Below are positions 16,260-25,644 of a stretch of DNA of 64,000 nt, one piece after another. The first letter of the stretch is position 1. Each line of letters starts with the position of its first letter. Both the position numbers and the translations under genes were made by a program. Source of the DNA: an uncultured Prevotella sp. (GTDB lineage: Bacteria > Bacteroidota > Bacteroidia > Bacteroidales > Bacteroidaceae); assembly GCA_946402275.1 (NCBI GenBank), contig CAMIVY010000001.1:186001-250000 (forward strand), written 5' to 3'. The notes beneath the pieces were generated by a model. The model did not search any database. It was not told the origin of the DNA and saw only the letters and a program-made list of their open reading frames with translations.

Positions 16260-17405
16260 TCAATTGCTCAGATAACCATTTATTGTAGCCTTCGCAGTTT
16301 CTTTCCAGGAATATTTTTCAGTAAGGCTCTTAATTATATCGACTTGCTTGTCTATATCAATATCGCCTTCAATATATCTTTTTATTAGCCTTGATAATGA
16401 CTCTGGATTTTCACTTTCAAAAAACATATCATCAGTATATCCCTCTAATGTTTCTTTAAACGATGGCAAATCGGATGTTAAAATAGATTTTCCAAAAGAT
16501 ATAGCAAGAAGTAGGACTCCGCTTTGTGATATTTTTCTATATGGTAAAAGTATCAAATCTGATTCTCCTATCTTTTCATACAAGAATTCATCTTTTACAT
16601 AACTATTGTTCCATGTAACATTTAATTCTTCGCATAAACCAATACAACTATCGTATAATGATTGGTCAGTTTTACCCATAATATAGGTTTCAGTTTTATC
16701 TCTCAAATTTTCTGGTAATAATTTCAATGCATTAATTAAAATATCAGCGCCCTTGTATTTGTTTTGAACTCCATACATTACCATACGTAGCTTTGGACTT
16801 TCAGTTCCATTGTGCTGTTTGTATCCCTCTGGCTTATATATTCCATGATAAGATACATGTATTTTTGAAGCAGGAATTCCGTATTCTTTACTTAATTCTT
16901 CTTTTGCAGATATAAGATGAACAAAATAGCCATTAATTAGTTCTCCAACTTTCAAGAACCGAGTCCGATATTCTAGTCTTTTTTCTACCACTAAATCATG
17001 AGGGTAAATATTGTGAACCGTAAGAAATATTTTGGTTCTAGGTGATACAATATTTATCAATTTAAAGACATTTCTTTCTATTGTACAAATATCAACGAAG
17101 GGAATCCATTGTAAGTGTAGTATATCGGGGTTTTTGAAAAGACAGAGTATTATCACATAAATATAATTTATAAAAACTTCAATGGCGCGGATTAGTCTTT
17201 TCAGTTTTGACCTGTTACCATCGTATTTTTCTGGTACAAAATTTAGTAATTTTATAAACTTATAGTATTGTGGGGTTCCCTGCTTTGTGTTAGACAACAA
17301 ATAAACGTCATTCGTATCAATAGATATTTCACCAATACTATTACATAAAGCAGGGTCATACTGCACTGCATTCCTTGCAGATATATCTAAAATGAATATC
17401 TTCAT
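16260..17405 (-). CDS. Glycosyltransferase, GT4-like
   Basis: The 381-residue protein has a GT-B fold. The C-terminal half contains MVMYGVQNKYKGADILINAL, IGESDLILLPYRKISQSG and a TDLPSFKE-like acceptor loop, as in GT4 retaining transferases. The N-terminal half is Lys/Ile-rich and less conserved. It adds one sugar to the lipid-linked repeat unit; donor and linkage are unknown. A 57-nt gap separates it from the next upstream gene. Confidence 0.83.
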   Translation of the reverse strand: MKIFILDISARNAVQYDPALCNSIGEISIDTNDVYLLSNTKQGTPQYYKFIKLLNFVPEKYDGNRSKLKRLIRAIEVFINYIYVIILCLFKNPDILHLQWIPFVDICTIERNVFKLINIVSPRTKIFLTVHNIYPHDLVVEKRLEYRTRFLKVGELINGYFVHLISAKEELSKEYGIPASKIHVSYHGIYKPEGYKQHNGTESPKLRMVMYGVQNKYKGADILINALKLLPENLRDKTETYIMGKTDQSLYDSCIGLCEELNVTWNNSYVKDEFLYEKIGESDLILLPYRKISQSGVLLLAISFGKSILTSDLPSFKETLEGYTDDMFFESENPESLSRLIKRYIEGDIDIDKQVDIIKSLTEKYSWKETAKATINGYLSN

Positions 17406-17462
17406 TTACAACATGTATAAAAAGTTACAAACATTTTATGTCACGAACGACATTTATCACAT

Positions 17463-18635
17463 TTATTTGCCTTGTACCAATTTCAAAATGTCATTTGCCA
17501 TTTCGTCCATGATGAACCCACGAGAGTATTTTTTCACGAATTCAGTTCTTTTTTCTTTTCGATACTGGTAATTTTTTACCTTTTCAGCTAATCCTTCTAT
17601 GTCATTTGCCTCAGACAGTATCACGTTGGGCACATTCTTTCTCACGAATTCATTGGCATAGCCGCTTAATGCACAGATAATAGGCTTATCAAACGCACCA
17701 TATTCAAATACTTTTGAGGGCAAGGCGACTTTCTCTAAAATATTTAATTTAGTAAAAAAGAAATCTGTCTTCTTATATATCTCAATCAGCTCCTTACGGG
17801 GAACTGGCTTAAGGATTTTAACGTTGGTAACACCACATTCCAACACCGCTTTATCCAAAAGAGCTCTAGTGCCACCATCGCCTATAATTTGAAACTCGTA
17901 AGAGGGACCTAACTTTTGAGCAAGTTGTGGTACCATTGTTTCAAGTTCCTGTCCCTGACCTATATTCCCTGCATACGTTATTACATATGGTTCTTGCGGA
18001 TTACCAGATTCCTCATTGCCAGACTCTAAAAAGATATCATCAATTCCATTTGTAAAATAGGAATAGCTAGCTTTAGGATATCTCTTAAAATAAGTCGCAA
18101 AACCCTCGGAAACGATATTTATATGTTGAGCTCTATTGAATGCATATTTCTCAAATTGCATAACTGTAAATAAACCAGGATATTTAATCAAAGGCTTATT
18201 GTTAAAGTAATCCCTCATACTATCAGAGAAAATATCTCTAATATCCAAATACAAAGGACAGTTCTTCCTTCTTGCAATATAGCTGCCAAGAACTGCAGTA
18301 AACAAGCGACTTGATGAAGCATAGACTAAATCATAATCATGCTTTTTTGATAGTTCAATTGCTTTTTTAAAATAAACCGAATATGATTTAATTTGGTCAA
18401 ACATTCCTCCGTTATGTTTTGGCATATTCACCCTATCAATTGTATAATTCCCCCCTTCTTCTTTTTGTTTAGCATCTGCACTATAAGAAGCATACCTATT
18501 AGGGAGTGAAGAAATAACATGTATATGATCATCTTCGTTTATTTTCCCTAGCAACTGCTTAAAAAGACTTGTATTTCTAAAAGAACCCGCACACAAGTCT
18601 GGCTCAAAATAGAGACTTAAAAATAATATTTTCAT
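17463..18635 (-). CDS. Glycosyltransferase, GT4 (WbuB/WcaI-like)
   Basis: The start MKILFLSLYFEPD was taken rather than a Met three codons upstream because it is the family's usual start. The 390-residue GT-B protein has an N-terminal acceptor domain (CAGSFRN, YASYSA) and a C-terminal donor domain with ITYAGNIGQGQELE, PVPRKELIEIYKKTD, and PSKVFEYGAFDKPII, which holds the catalytic Glu of GT4. It resembles the WbuB group that transfers HexNAc or fucosamine in O-antigen synthesis. The actual donor is unknown. Confidence 0.85.
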   Translation of the reverse strand: MKILFLSLYFEPDLCAGSFRNTSLFKQLLGKINEDDHIHVISSLPNRYASYSADAKQKEEGGNYTIDRVNMPKHNGGMFDQIKSYSVYFKKAIELSKKHDYDLVYASSSRLFTAVLGSYIARRKNCPLYLDIRDIFSDSMRDYFNNKPLIKYPGLFTVMQFEKYAFNRAQHINIVSEGFATYFKRYPKASYSYFTNGIDDIFLESGNEESGNPQEPYVITYAGNIGQGQELETMVPQLAQKLGPSYEFQIIGDGGTRALLDKAVLECGVTNVKILKPVPRKELIEIYKKTDFFFTKLNILEKVALPSKVFEYGAFDKPIICALSGYANEFVRKNVPNVILSEANDIEGLAEKVKNYQYRKEKRTEFVKKYSRGFIMDEMANDILKLVQGK

Positions 18636-18699
18636 TGTAATCAAATTTTATAGATTTGCTAAAAACAATAAGGCTCAAAGTCATGCCCAAACAGCTGTG

Positions 18700-19230
18700 T
18701 TATCTAAACCACGCACGACAATGTTGTTTATAGCCAATTGCATTCTCTTTTCTATAACCGATAACCCTTGCAGGGACCCCTCCTACAATAGCAAAAGGAT
18801 TTACATCTTTAGTCACCACAGCACCTGATGCCACAACGGCTCCTTTTCCAATTGTAACTCCTGGAAGAACTGTTGACCTTGAAGCGAGCCAAACATAATC
18901 TTCAATAATAACAGGGGCAGATATACTTTCATAAGTTGGACTATTATAATCATGTTGTTCAGTCCATATATTAACCTGTTGAGCAATATCAACATTGTTT
19001 CCAATGGTTAATCCACCTCTACCATCAAGGACACATTCCTTATTAATATTCGTATATTTCCCAATTGATATTTTGTACGGGGCCCTAATATCAACATTTC
19101 TATAAATAGCACTCGAACCATCGAAACTTTTCATGAAGATTTTGCAAAATAATCTTCTAAGAGGATGTAAAGGGATCCACATTATAATACCCAGAAAAAA
19201 ATGGAAAAGTCCAAATAAAAATAGTTTCAT
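18700..19230 (-). CDS. Hexapeptide-repeat O-acetyltransferase (WcaF/LbetaH type)
   Basis: The 176-residue protein has left-handed beta-helix turns (YKISIGKYTNI, GGLTIGNNVDIA, APVIIEDYVWLA, PGVTIGKGAVVASGAVVT) and the closing FAIVGGVPARVIG that is typical of the sugar acetyltransferases near WcaF. The catalytic His is likely in WTEQHDY. The N-terminal hydrophobic stretch may associate with the membrane. It acetylates a sugar from acetyl-CoA in the cytoplasm. Unlike the other two acetylation genes of the cluster, it carries no homopolymer tract. Confidence 0.88.
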   Translation of the reverse strand: MKLFLFGLFHFFLGIIMWIPLHPLRRLFCKIFMKSFDGSSAIYRNVDIRAPYKISIGKYTNINKECVLDGRGGLTIGNNVDIAQQVNIWTEQHDYNSPTYESISAPVIIEDYVWLASRSTVLPGVTIGKGAVVASGAVVTKDVNPFAIVGGVPARVIGYRKENAIGYKQHCRAWFR

Positions 19231-19232
19231 GA

Positions 19233-20372
19233 TTAATCAAACATTATTGAAAGTGTTTCAATAAACTTTTCTCTTGAATTGTCTTTGCAATAGTCAGAGT
19301 TGGGCAAGGTATAATCACCTGCCCTTACCATACGATATGCTTTGCATAATGATGGGGCATCTATTGTGTGTATTTGTATTCCCAAATGATATCGTTTTAC
19401 TAGTTCCCCTAATAACCCACTGTCAGGTGCTATTACTGGCTTGCCAAATTGAGATGCATATCCTATTATTCCACTACTTTGCGCTGTACGTAAATAAGGC
19501 GTTAAGATGGCATCACATGACAGACACAAGGATGAAAAAAAGTCAAATGAGCAATATTGATCAATTAGAACAATTTGTATCTTATTTTTAATATCTTCAT
19601 ACAAATTATAAAGTTCCTCTTTTATTGTATTATCAACCTTTCCCGCAAAGAAAAAAGTATAATGACATGATTCATCCTCTTTGATTGATTTAATAGAATC
19701 AAGAACCTGGAGAATTCCCTTGTTTCTATTCAAAGAACCAAACATAACAAACAAGGTGTTATCTTGAGGAATATTGTAATCTGTCCTTATATTGCTTGAA
19801 AAATCTGTTGTCTTAGGCAAATATGGGTCACAAATAAACTGAAATTTGGAAGTCTTAAATATTTCATTAAGTTTCTCCGAACTTGATGTATCATTTAATA
19901 TATATATTTTCTTATATACACTAAACTTCGAAAAGACATAAAATTTAATCCTATTTAGGAAACGAGATGCTGATGAAGATTCTTCCCTTAAAAAAATTTT
20001 ATAGATTATCCCATATATCTCTGTCTTATGAGGTATAAGAAATGGGGCAAAAGGAACTAAATCAATTAATAGCGTCGTAAAAACCCTATCAATATTGTTC
20101 TTTTTTATGTACTTAGCTAGGAATCTGGTTTCTTTGAAACACTCAACAACTAATCCCAAAGTAGAACTACAGGTGTAGTTCCTTTCTTCAAAATAGTCAA
20201 TCTTTAAATTATTAAGTTCCTTAAATTGAAAGAAATTATTAATCTCTTTAATTTTTGACGGAACCAATAATGTTACAGAATGCGACTTACTATTTCTACA
20301 CGCTTCGTAAAGGTAATTAATATACTCCAGGTAATGACCCTCTGAATGTGGAGAATAGAGCAATATATTCAT
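19233..20372 (-). CDS. Glycosyltransferase, GT-B fold
   Basis: The 379-residue protein begins MNILLYSPHSEGHYLEYINY and has a C-terminal donor domain: LFVMFGSLNRNKGILQVLDS, CLSCDAILTPYLRTAQSSGI and FGKPVIAPD. These fit GT4-type transferases, although overall conservation is weak. It is A+T rich like its neighbours. It lies 2 nt above the hexapeptide acetyltransferase gene and 17 nt below the SGNH gene. Donor and acceptor unknown. Confidence 0.8.
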   Translation of the reverse strand: MNILLYSPHSEGHYLEYINYLYEACRNSKSHSVTLLVPSKIKEINNFFQFKELNNLKIDYFEERNYTCSSTLGLVVECFKETRFLAKYIKKNNIDRVFTTLLIDLVPFAPFLIPHKTEIYGIIYKIFLREESSSASRFLNRIKFYVFSKFSVYKKIYILNDTSSSEKLNEIFKTSKFQFICDPYLPKTTDFSSNIRTDYNIPQDNTLFVMFGSLNRNKGILQVLDSIKSIKEDESCHYTFFFAGKVDNTIKEELYNLYEDIKNKIQIVLIDQYCSFDFFSSLCLSCDAILTPYLRTAQSSGIIGYASQFGKPVIAPDSGLLGELVKRYHLGIQIHTIDAPSLCKAYRMVRAGDYTLPNSDYCKDNSREKFIETLSIMFD

Positions 20373-20389
20373 TATTCAATTTATCAATT

Positions 20390-21456
20390 CTAATTCAATA
20401 TAATAGCAAATTCTGAAATCCAAATATCATTAAGCATCTTATTACAATTGCCAGTTAAATCACTATGCGGATGAATACCATCAGGGCAATAAAATTGTAA
20501 CACAGAAATGTTTCCATCTGGGTCTTCCATTCGCTGCATATTCTCATCATAAATGACAAATCTTCTATAATTTGTTCCATATTTGGCATTAAAATCAGCA
20601 AGATAGTTTGAAGTGCCATTTATATAATGGTTTGTTATTTGTGAGTGTTCCCATACCTTTACGATTGAGGTATTGAACTTTTCGGCAAGAAGTTCTTGCA
20701 TTCTACAAATTTTAGCAGCATTAATCTGATTACCATATCCCAAAGAGTCACTATACCACCTTACTAAAGTATTTGAGAAGTAGCCTCCAATTACAATCTT
20801 AACATAAGGATTTACCTCTCGTATCTTGTTCACAAGATAACAGAATGCGCCATGAAAAGATGACCTGTCAGTACTATTCCAGTCAATATCTGCGTAATTT
20901 TCAAGTTCCATAGTAATCTCAGCTCTGTCATTATATCCGTGATCTATCACAATCACAGACGCTTGTTTCTCATTCGTTCCATCAATATATGGTATAATGG
21001 CACGCTCGTAACAATGATTCTTCCAGTTTTCAAGTTCATCATTTGTTATAGTGCCTGCAATTACATCTTGACGGTATAATGCCTCTAACTCAGAAACTGT
21101 AGCCGTCAGTTGCCTCCCACTATTTCTATCAACTTTTGCAGGATGCTCCGGAATAAATCTCAAACATGATGAACCTAAACTATTGTTTATGCATTCAAAA
21201 CCATTTGCTTTGCATGATTCCTGTGGATAATGTGCTCCTTCAGGAATAGAGGTGCCAGTCCATACTACAACGTTTGTTTTAGTATACATACTATCTTCAC
21301 GAAAATATACCATTACAATCTCATCTGTTTTGAAGACAGTCTCTGTTCCGTTTGTTTTCTCAACTACCATCTCGTACTTCTTCTGGCCGAAGACATTTAA
21401 AATACCCCCCCCCCCATCAAAATAATTATCAGACTACAATGAAAAATATTTTTCAT
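20390..21456 (-). CDS. SGNH/GDSL hydrolase with leader, phase variable, frame OFF here
   Basis: The catalytic part (frame open from 21370 down to 20390) shows the four SGNH blocks: GTSIPEG with the Ser, NNSLGSS with the Gly, DHGYND with the Asn and PDGIHPHS with Asp and His. Such enzymes remove or transfer acetyl groups on glycans. The natural start is probably ATG 21456, giving a hydrophobic leader MKNIFHCSLIIILM that runs into 11 G (21405-21415). With 11 G it stops at TAA four codons after the tract begins; with 9 or 12 G it joins the catalytic frame through GILNVFGQKKYE. So the exported enzyme is off in this sequence. A leaderless product from internal Met codons is possible. Confidence 0.78.
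21405..21415 (-). repeat. Poly-G(11) tract in the SGNH hydrolase leader
   Basis: Eleven C on the plus strand. The leader ORF (41 nt before the tract) and the catalytic ORF are in different frames at 11 G and are joined at 9 or 12 G. Confidence 0.9.
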
Positions 21457-21484
21457 AACAAGCACAAATAAACAATTAATACTT

Positions 21485-22735
21485 TTAATCCACAATACTT
21501 TTAGTTTTAGTGTTATACACACTCTTCCCTAGGAGGATTCCAGTAAAAATCGCAAAGTCCCACATAATGAAAGTACCTTCTATAAACAGGAGAGAATACA
21601 TAACAACTATTGAAACACATGATATTAAGGATGTCAAATCATTACACCTTACATATTTCCTATAATTACCATATAATACTATAAGATAACGGATAAGGAG
21701 TAAAACCACAATTGGCCATCCAAATAGCCAGCATAAAGCAGATAAAGGAAAATCCATAAATGGTGCAAAAACACGAGACCCTTCTTGAGGCTTTCCTATC
21801 ATACCCCTAGGTAATGTAAAGTCTGTAATATCTTCAGCGAATTTCTTAAAGTTCCAAGATCGAATATCGTCACTATCAGTTCCTGTCGAACCTTCGGAAA
21901 TCATGTTATCCACTCTTTCAAATGTTCTAAAATACATTGCAGGGGATACTTCATAAATATACCCGCGTATAAAAGGTAGCGCAGCTAGAAATAAACCAAA
22001 TATGATTATCGCCTCAAAGAATAACAATCTTGAACGCTTAAATTCATTTCGAATAATTAGAAATAGAATCAAAAATAATGATAAAACAAATACAGCTATG
22101 AGTCGTCTAATACTTGCCAATATTATTGTTAATATCAAAATCACCATCCCTATCAATAACAACTTGTGCTTGTTTTCTTTAAGTGTAAAACACAAGAATA
22201 CTGGTACTATCAACATTGTTCCATAAACCGAGATAGTATCATCATCGGTTACGATTGTTCCCGCTAAAAGACTACGAAACATTATGATTGAGGACAATAA
22301 CCATCCCCATATACTTCCAAAACTTAACCAAAATAAATCGGCGTTTGTAATTGAGTTCGGTCGTCTGAAAGCAATGTAGGCAAGTATTAAATATAGCCAT
22401 GACCTTGAGCATGACAACATACTTCGTAAAGTCAGGCTTCCTACAAAAGTACCTAACAAAAGTAAAACTATAATTATCAGAAGTGTAATTAGAACATCTT
22501 TAATATGTAACTTTAATGAATGTAACTTTTTTCTCAAAAACAAAAAATAAAATGGGAAGAAAAACAATTCTGGTAGAGCTAATGGAAGATGCAAAAAATT
22601 GATAAATATGAGAGTACTTAACATTGACAATGTTAGCATTCCCAAGACAAAAAAACTTAAATTATTAAAGAATACACCGCCCTTATTCATGTTCAATTTG
22701 ATATCATCAATCTTACAAAAAGCACCTATTATCAA
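21485..22735 (-). CDS. wzy: Wzy-type O-antigen/capsule polymerase
   Basis: The 416-residue protein has about ten to twelve predicted membrane helices and a large hydrophilic loop (about residues 260-330, with EVSPAMYFRTFERVD and DDIRSWNFKKFAEDI), the usual Wzy layout. It would polymerise repeat units in the periplasm after flipping by Wzx. Sequence conservation in this family is low, so the call rests on topology, length and position in the cluster. MNKGGVFF at codon 17 is an alternative start. Confidence 0.75.
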   Translation of the reverse strand: MIIGAFCKIDDIKLNMNKGGVFFNNLSFFVLGMLTLSMLSTLIFINFLHLPLALPELFFFPFYFLFLRKKLHSLKLHIKDVLITLLIIIVLLLLGTFVGSLTLRSMLSCSRSWLYLILAYIAFRRPNSITNADLFWLSFGSIWGWLLSSIIMFRSLLAGTIVTDDDTISVYGTMLIVPVFLCFTLKENKHKLLLIGMVILILTIILASIRRLIAVFVLSLFLILFLIIRNEFKRSRLLFFEAIIIFGLFLAALPFIRGYIYEVSPAMYFRTFERVDNMISEGSTGTDSDDIRSWNFKKFAEDITDFTLPRGMIGKPQEGSRVFAPFMDFPLSALCWLFGWPIVVLLLIRYLIVLYGNYRKYVRCNDLTSLISCVSIVVMYSLLFIEGTFIMWDFAIFTGILLGKSVYNTKTKSIVD

Positions 22736-22764
22736 TATATAACATAATGCTATTTTATTTCATC

Positions 22765-23940
22765 CTAATTTGTAACAATCTGCTCATAATATCTCTTGCA
22801 AGAATCGCCGTCTATATATTTATGAAATTTATTAATTACACTATCTGATGGCCTCATTGAGTCATAATCAGTAATAGTCTTCATAACAGAATCGAACAAT
22901 TCATCTTCATTATAGCAGAAATGTCCTGGTTTAATTTCATTAATGCTATAATGCGTGCCAGCGTCATCACATTCAAAATTGTCATAGTAATAAAAAAGAA
23001 TTGGTCTTTTTAAGAGTAGATAGTCCATCCATACCGAAGAATAATCGGTAATTAACACATCTGTATGATATATACAAACTTGTGGGTCTATTCCACATGA
23101 TGTAATATCCATTATAACATCATTTTGCTTGATGTTTTTAAGTTTTGAAGCCATATTAGGATGTTGCTTTATAAGAACAACGGCATTATGATCTCTTAGC
23201 CATGCGACTCTTTCTTCATTTTCAATGAATAAAGAAGGTGACGGTTCTCCTTCTCCATATTTTCTATGTGTTGGCATGTATGTAATAATAATCTTATCCT
23301 CTATACCTTTAATCCATCTTTCGTTCTTCATTCTTTCATTATCAAATAGTCCATCATTTCTAGGCATACCTAATACTCGCACATCTGTTTCTTGGGAAAA
23401 ATCTTTTTTTGCAAAAGGCACTAAGAAATCTGATGTTACCGATATAAAACGAACATCTTCCATTGTATAGTTTTTAATCAGTATATTAGAAACCTTCAAC
23501 TTGATTTTAAATAACAAACTATTATTTTTTCTTAGAACTCCAGTAGGTAATGCATTCATTGCTAGCTTATAAGGCATCCCATGAAGTAGATAATAGAAAT
23601 TACGGCCTCTCTTTTTGAAAGTATAGTCTAGATCTGATAGATACTGGCAAGTAAAAACATTCTCTGCTACACACAAATAATATATTCCTTTTAAAGAATA
23701 ATTACTATAACACTTTATTCCTTTACCTCTTACTTCGTTTATAACCTGTTTTGAACTTGTTATGAAGACGCATGTGAAATCCTTATGATATTTATCCATG
23801 AACTCTATAAGATATTTAGAACCCTCACGATAGGATTTACCATAATCTGCGCCAAAGACCCAACACTTTGATTTTACAGATAATATACTATTTAATGCAC
23901 GAGCTATTATGCCGTAAAAGAACTTAAGCAAGTTATTCAT
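22765..23940 (-). CDS. CDP-glycerol/CDP-pentitol phosphotransferase (TagF/TarL-like)
   Basis: The 391-residue protein belongs to the CDP-glycerol glycerophosphotransferase family. Features are YYLLHGMPYKLAM, VTSDFLVPFAKK, PRNDGLF, ITYMPTHRKYGEG, LIKQHPNM, and the diagnostic LITDYSSVWMDYLLLKRPILFYYYD. It transfers a polyol phosphate from a CDP-polyol to a glycan. The adjoining epimerase, dehydrogenase and cytidylyltransferase genes point to a CDP-pentitol donor made on site. The start overlaps the stop of the epimerase gene by 4 nt. Confidence 0.88.
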   Translation of the reverse strand: MNNLLKFFYGIIARALNSILSVKSKCWVFGADYGKSYREGSKYLIEFMDKYHKDFTCVFITSSKQVINEVRGKGIKCYSNYSLKGIYYLCVAENVFTCQYLSDLDYTFKKRGRNFYYLLHGMPYKLAMNALPTGVLRKNNSLLFKIKLKVSNILIKNYTMEDVRFISVTSDFLVPFAKKDFSQETDVRVLGMPRNDGLFDNERMKNERWIKGIEDKIIITYMPTHRKYGEGEPSPSLFIENEERVAWLRDHNAVVLIKQHPNMASKLKNIKQNDVIMDITSCGIDPQVCIYHTDVLITDYSSVWMDYLLLKRPILFYYYDNFECDDAGTHYSINEIKPGHFCYNEDELFDSVMKTITDYDSMRPSDSVINKFHKYIDGDSCKRYYEQIVTN

Positions 23941-24605
23941 TGTATAGCTTTTTTGAAAACTGAAATATTATCTTTATAATTCACAAGAGTTCCTTTAAAA
24001 ATTGCACTTGTCCCTGCCACAAATCTGCTTGCGCCTATGGCTCTAAGCTTTCTGCCATTTTCTGGTGTTATATTACCATCTACTTCAAGTATTATATCTT
24101 CTCTACCCTCTCTTTTAAGTAAATCCGCAACCTTTTGAGCTTTACGCATTGTCGAAGGTACTATTTTTTGTCCTGCAAAACCTGGGTTCACCATCAAAAG
24201 ATTAATACCGTCAATGTATTCTAGCACTTCTTCAAGAGAACTTACTGGCGTAGCTGGATTAATCGCAAGAAAGCGTTTGCATCCATAAGGCTCGAGATAA
24301 TCTAATGCGCGTTGGACTTGGAACGTACTTTCGTAATGTATTGATACACTATCAGTTGATGTCAATCCTATCCATTGAAATTTGTATTCCGGATCTTTTA
24401 CCATCAAATGAATATCTAATGGAATTTTGGTAAGCTTTCTAAGACCTCTTATATAATCAACACCGAGGCCAAAATTAGGAACAAAAGTACCATCCATCAT
24501 ATCAATGTGAAGATAATCAATACCTTCTTCCTCAAAAATTTGAATTGTGTCTTTTAAATCAATGAGGTCAGAACACATCATTGATGCAGATATTTCACTT
24601 TTCAT
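23937..24605 (-). CDS. Ribulose-phosphate 3-epimerase family protein
   Basis: The 222-residue TIM-barrel has the Rpe signatures HIDMMDGTFVPNFGLG, DIHLMV, LLMVNPGFAGQ and ILEVDGNI (VDGGI in most Rpe). The metal ligands His, Asp, His and Asp are present. It interconverts ribulose 5-phosphate and xylulose 5-phosphate or a related pair. Its place between a polyol dehydrogenase and a TagF-like gene suggests it supplies a specific pentulose phosphate for CDP-pentitol synthesis rather than serving the pentose pathway. Confidence 0.88.
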   Translation of the reverse strand: MKSEISASMMCSDLIDLKDTIQIFEEEGIDYLHIDMMDGTFVPNFGLGVDYIRGLRKLTKIPLDIHLMVKDPEYKFQWIGLTSTDSVSIHYESTFQVQRALDYLEPYGCKRFLAINPATPVSSLEEVLEYIDGINLLMVNPGFAGQKIVPSTMRKAQKVADLLKREGREDIILEVDGNITPENGRKLRAIGASRFVAGTSAIFKGTLVNYKDNISVFKKAIQ

Positions 24606-24618
24606 ATCTATTATTACA

Positions 24619-25635
24619 TTATCTATTCCAAATCGTCATCACCTTGCAATATGGCTCGTTGTGTTTTCGCATCAACTCAAATCCTTTCATCAGCTCTTCC
24701 TGTGCAAATTTGTGAGTAATTAAACTCTCTGCCACAATTGCTTTGCTTGACAAAGCATCTACTACTTCAGTCCAATCAGAAGGATTCTTCCCATCGAAAG
24801 AAGAGTTCCAAGTACCAGCAAGATGCAACTGTTTTCTAAGGATCTTCCAATATACAGATTGAATAATTGTTATGTCTCCACTCGGATTGCCCATCAATAC
24901 TAGACTTCCACCTCTGTGTGTTGCACTTATGGCAAGTTCTATAGCATGGGGGGTTCCCACAGCTTCAAGCACAAAATCATATTCATTTACTTCTGTTGGC
25001 TCAATGCAGACCTCATAATTCAATCCGCAATTCTCAACCATCTTTCTCTTATCTTCACTACGCCCAATTACAGTAACCGTTTCAGCACCAAACATTTTAG
25101 CCCACTGTCCCGCAGCAATTCCAATCATGCCAGTTCCTATGATTCCTACCGACATTCCCCTTGAAACAATCCCCATCTTTATTGCATGTAATGCTACAGC
25201 AAAAGGTTCCATCATAGCAGCAACCTCAAAAGGAATTGTATCTGGCAATTCTACTAGATTCCATACAGGGGCTGCTACATATTCTGCAAATGCGCCATTT
25301 CTACGAGAGCCAATATAATCGTAGTTGGAGCACATTTCATAATGTTTATCTTTACACGACTCACACTGACGGCATGGGATTAATGGGAATATTCCTACTG
25401 GTTTGCCAACGAGACGCGCATTTTCATGATCCACCACTGAGTGAACTATCCCAGAAAATTCATGTCCTGGAATAGTTGGAAAATGGTATGTTCCTTTGGT
25501 AAATACTCTAGGAACGTCTGAACTACAAATACCAGCAGCCTTTACCTTTATTATTGCCCAACCACTCGGACATTCCGGCATTGGAACATCCTCATAGCGT
25601 ATATCATCTACTGCATGGAGATTATATGCTTTCAT
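24619..25635 (-). CDS. Zinc-dependent polyol-phosphate dehydrogenase (TarJ/GatD-like)
   Basis: The 338-residue medium-chain dehydrogenase has a catalytic zinc site (GICSSDVPR, IPGHEFSGIV), a structural zinc loop with four Cys (CRQCESCKDKHYEMC) and a GTGMIGIAAGQWAK nucleotide loop. It would reduce a ketose phosphate to a polyol phosphate with NAD(P)H, the TarJ reaction in ribitol pathways. Close relatives are also annotated as galactitol-1-phosphate dehydrogenases, so the substrate is inferred from the neighbouring cytidylyltransferase and epimerase. Confidence 0.85.
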   Translation of the reverse strand: MKAYNLHAVDDIRYEDVPMPECPSGWAIIKVKAAGICSSDVPRVFTKGTYHFPTIPGHEFSGIVHSVVDHENARLVGKPVGIFPLIPCRQCESCKDKHYEMCSNYDYIGSRRNGAFAEYVAAPVWNLVELPDTIPFEVAAMMEPFAVALHAIKMGIVSRGMSVGIIGTGMIGIAAGQWAKMFGAETVTVIGRSEDKRKMVENCGLNYEVCIEPTEVNEYDFVLEAVGTPHAIELAISATHRGGSLVLMGNPSGDITIIQSVYWKILRKQLHLAGTWNSSFDGKNPSDWTEVVDALSSKAIVAESLITHKFAQEELMKGFELMRKHNEPYCKVMTIWNR

Positions 25636-25644
25636 CCTCCTGGT

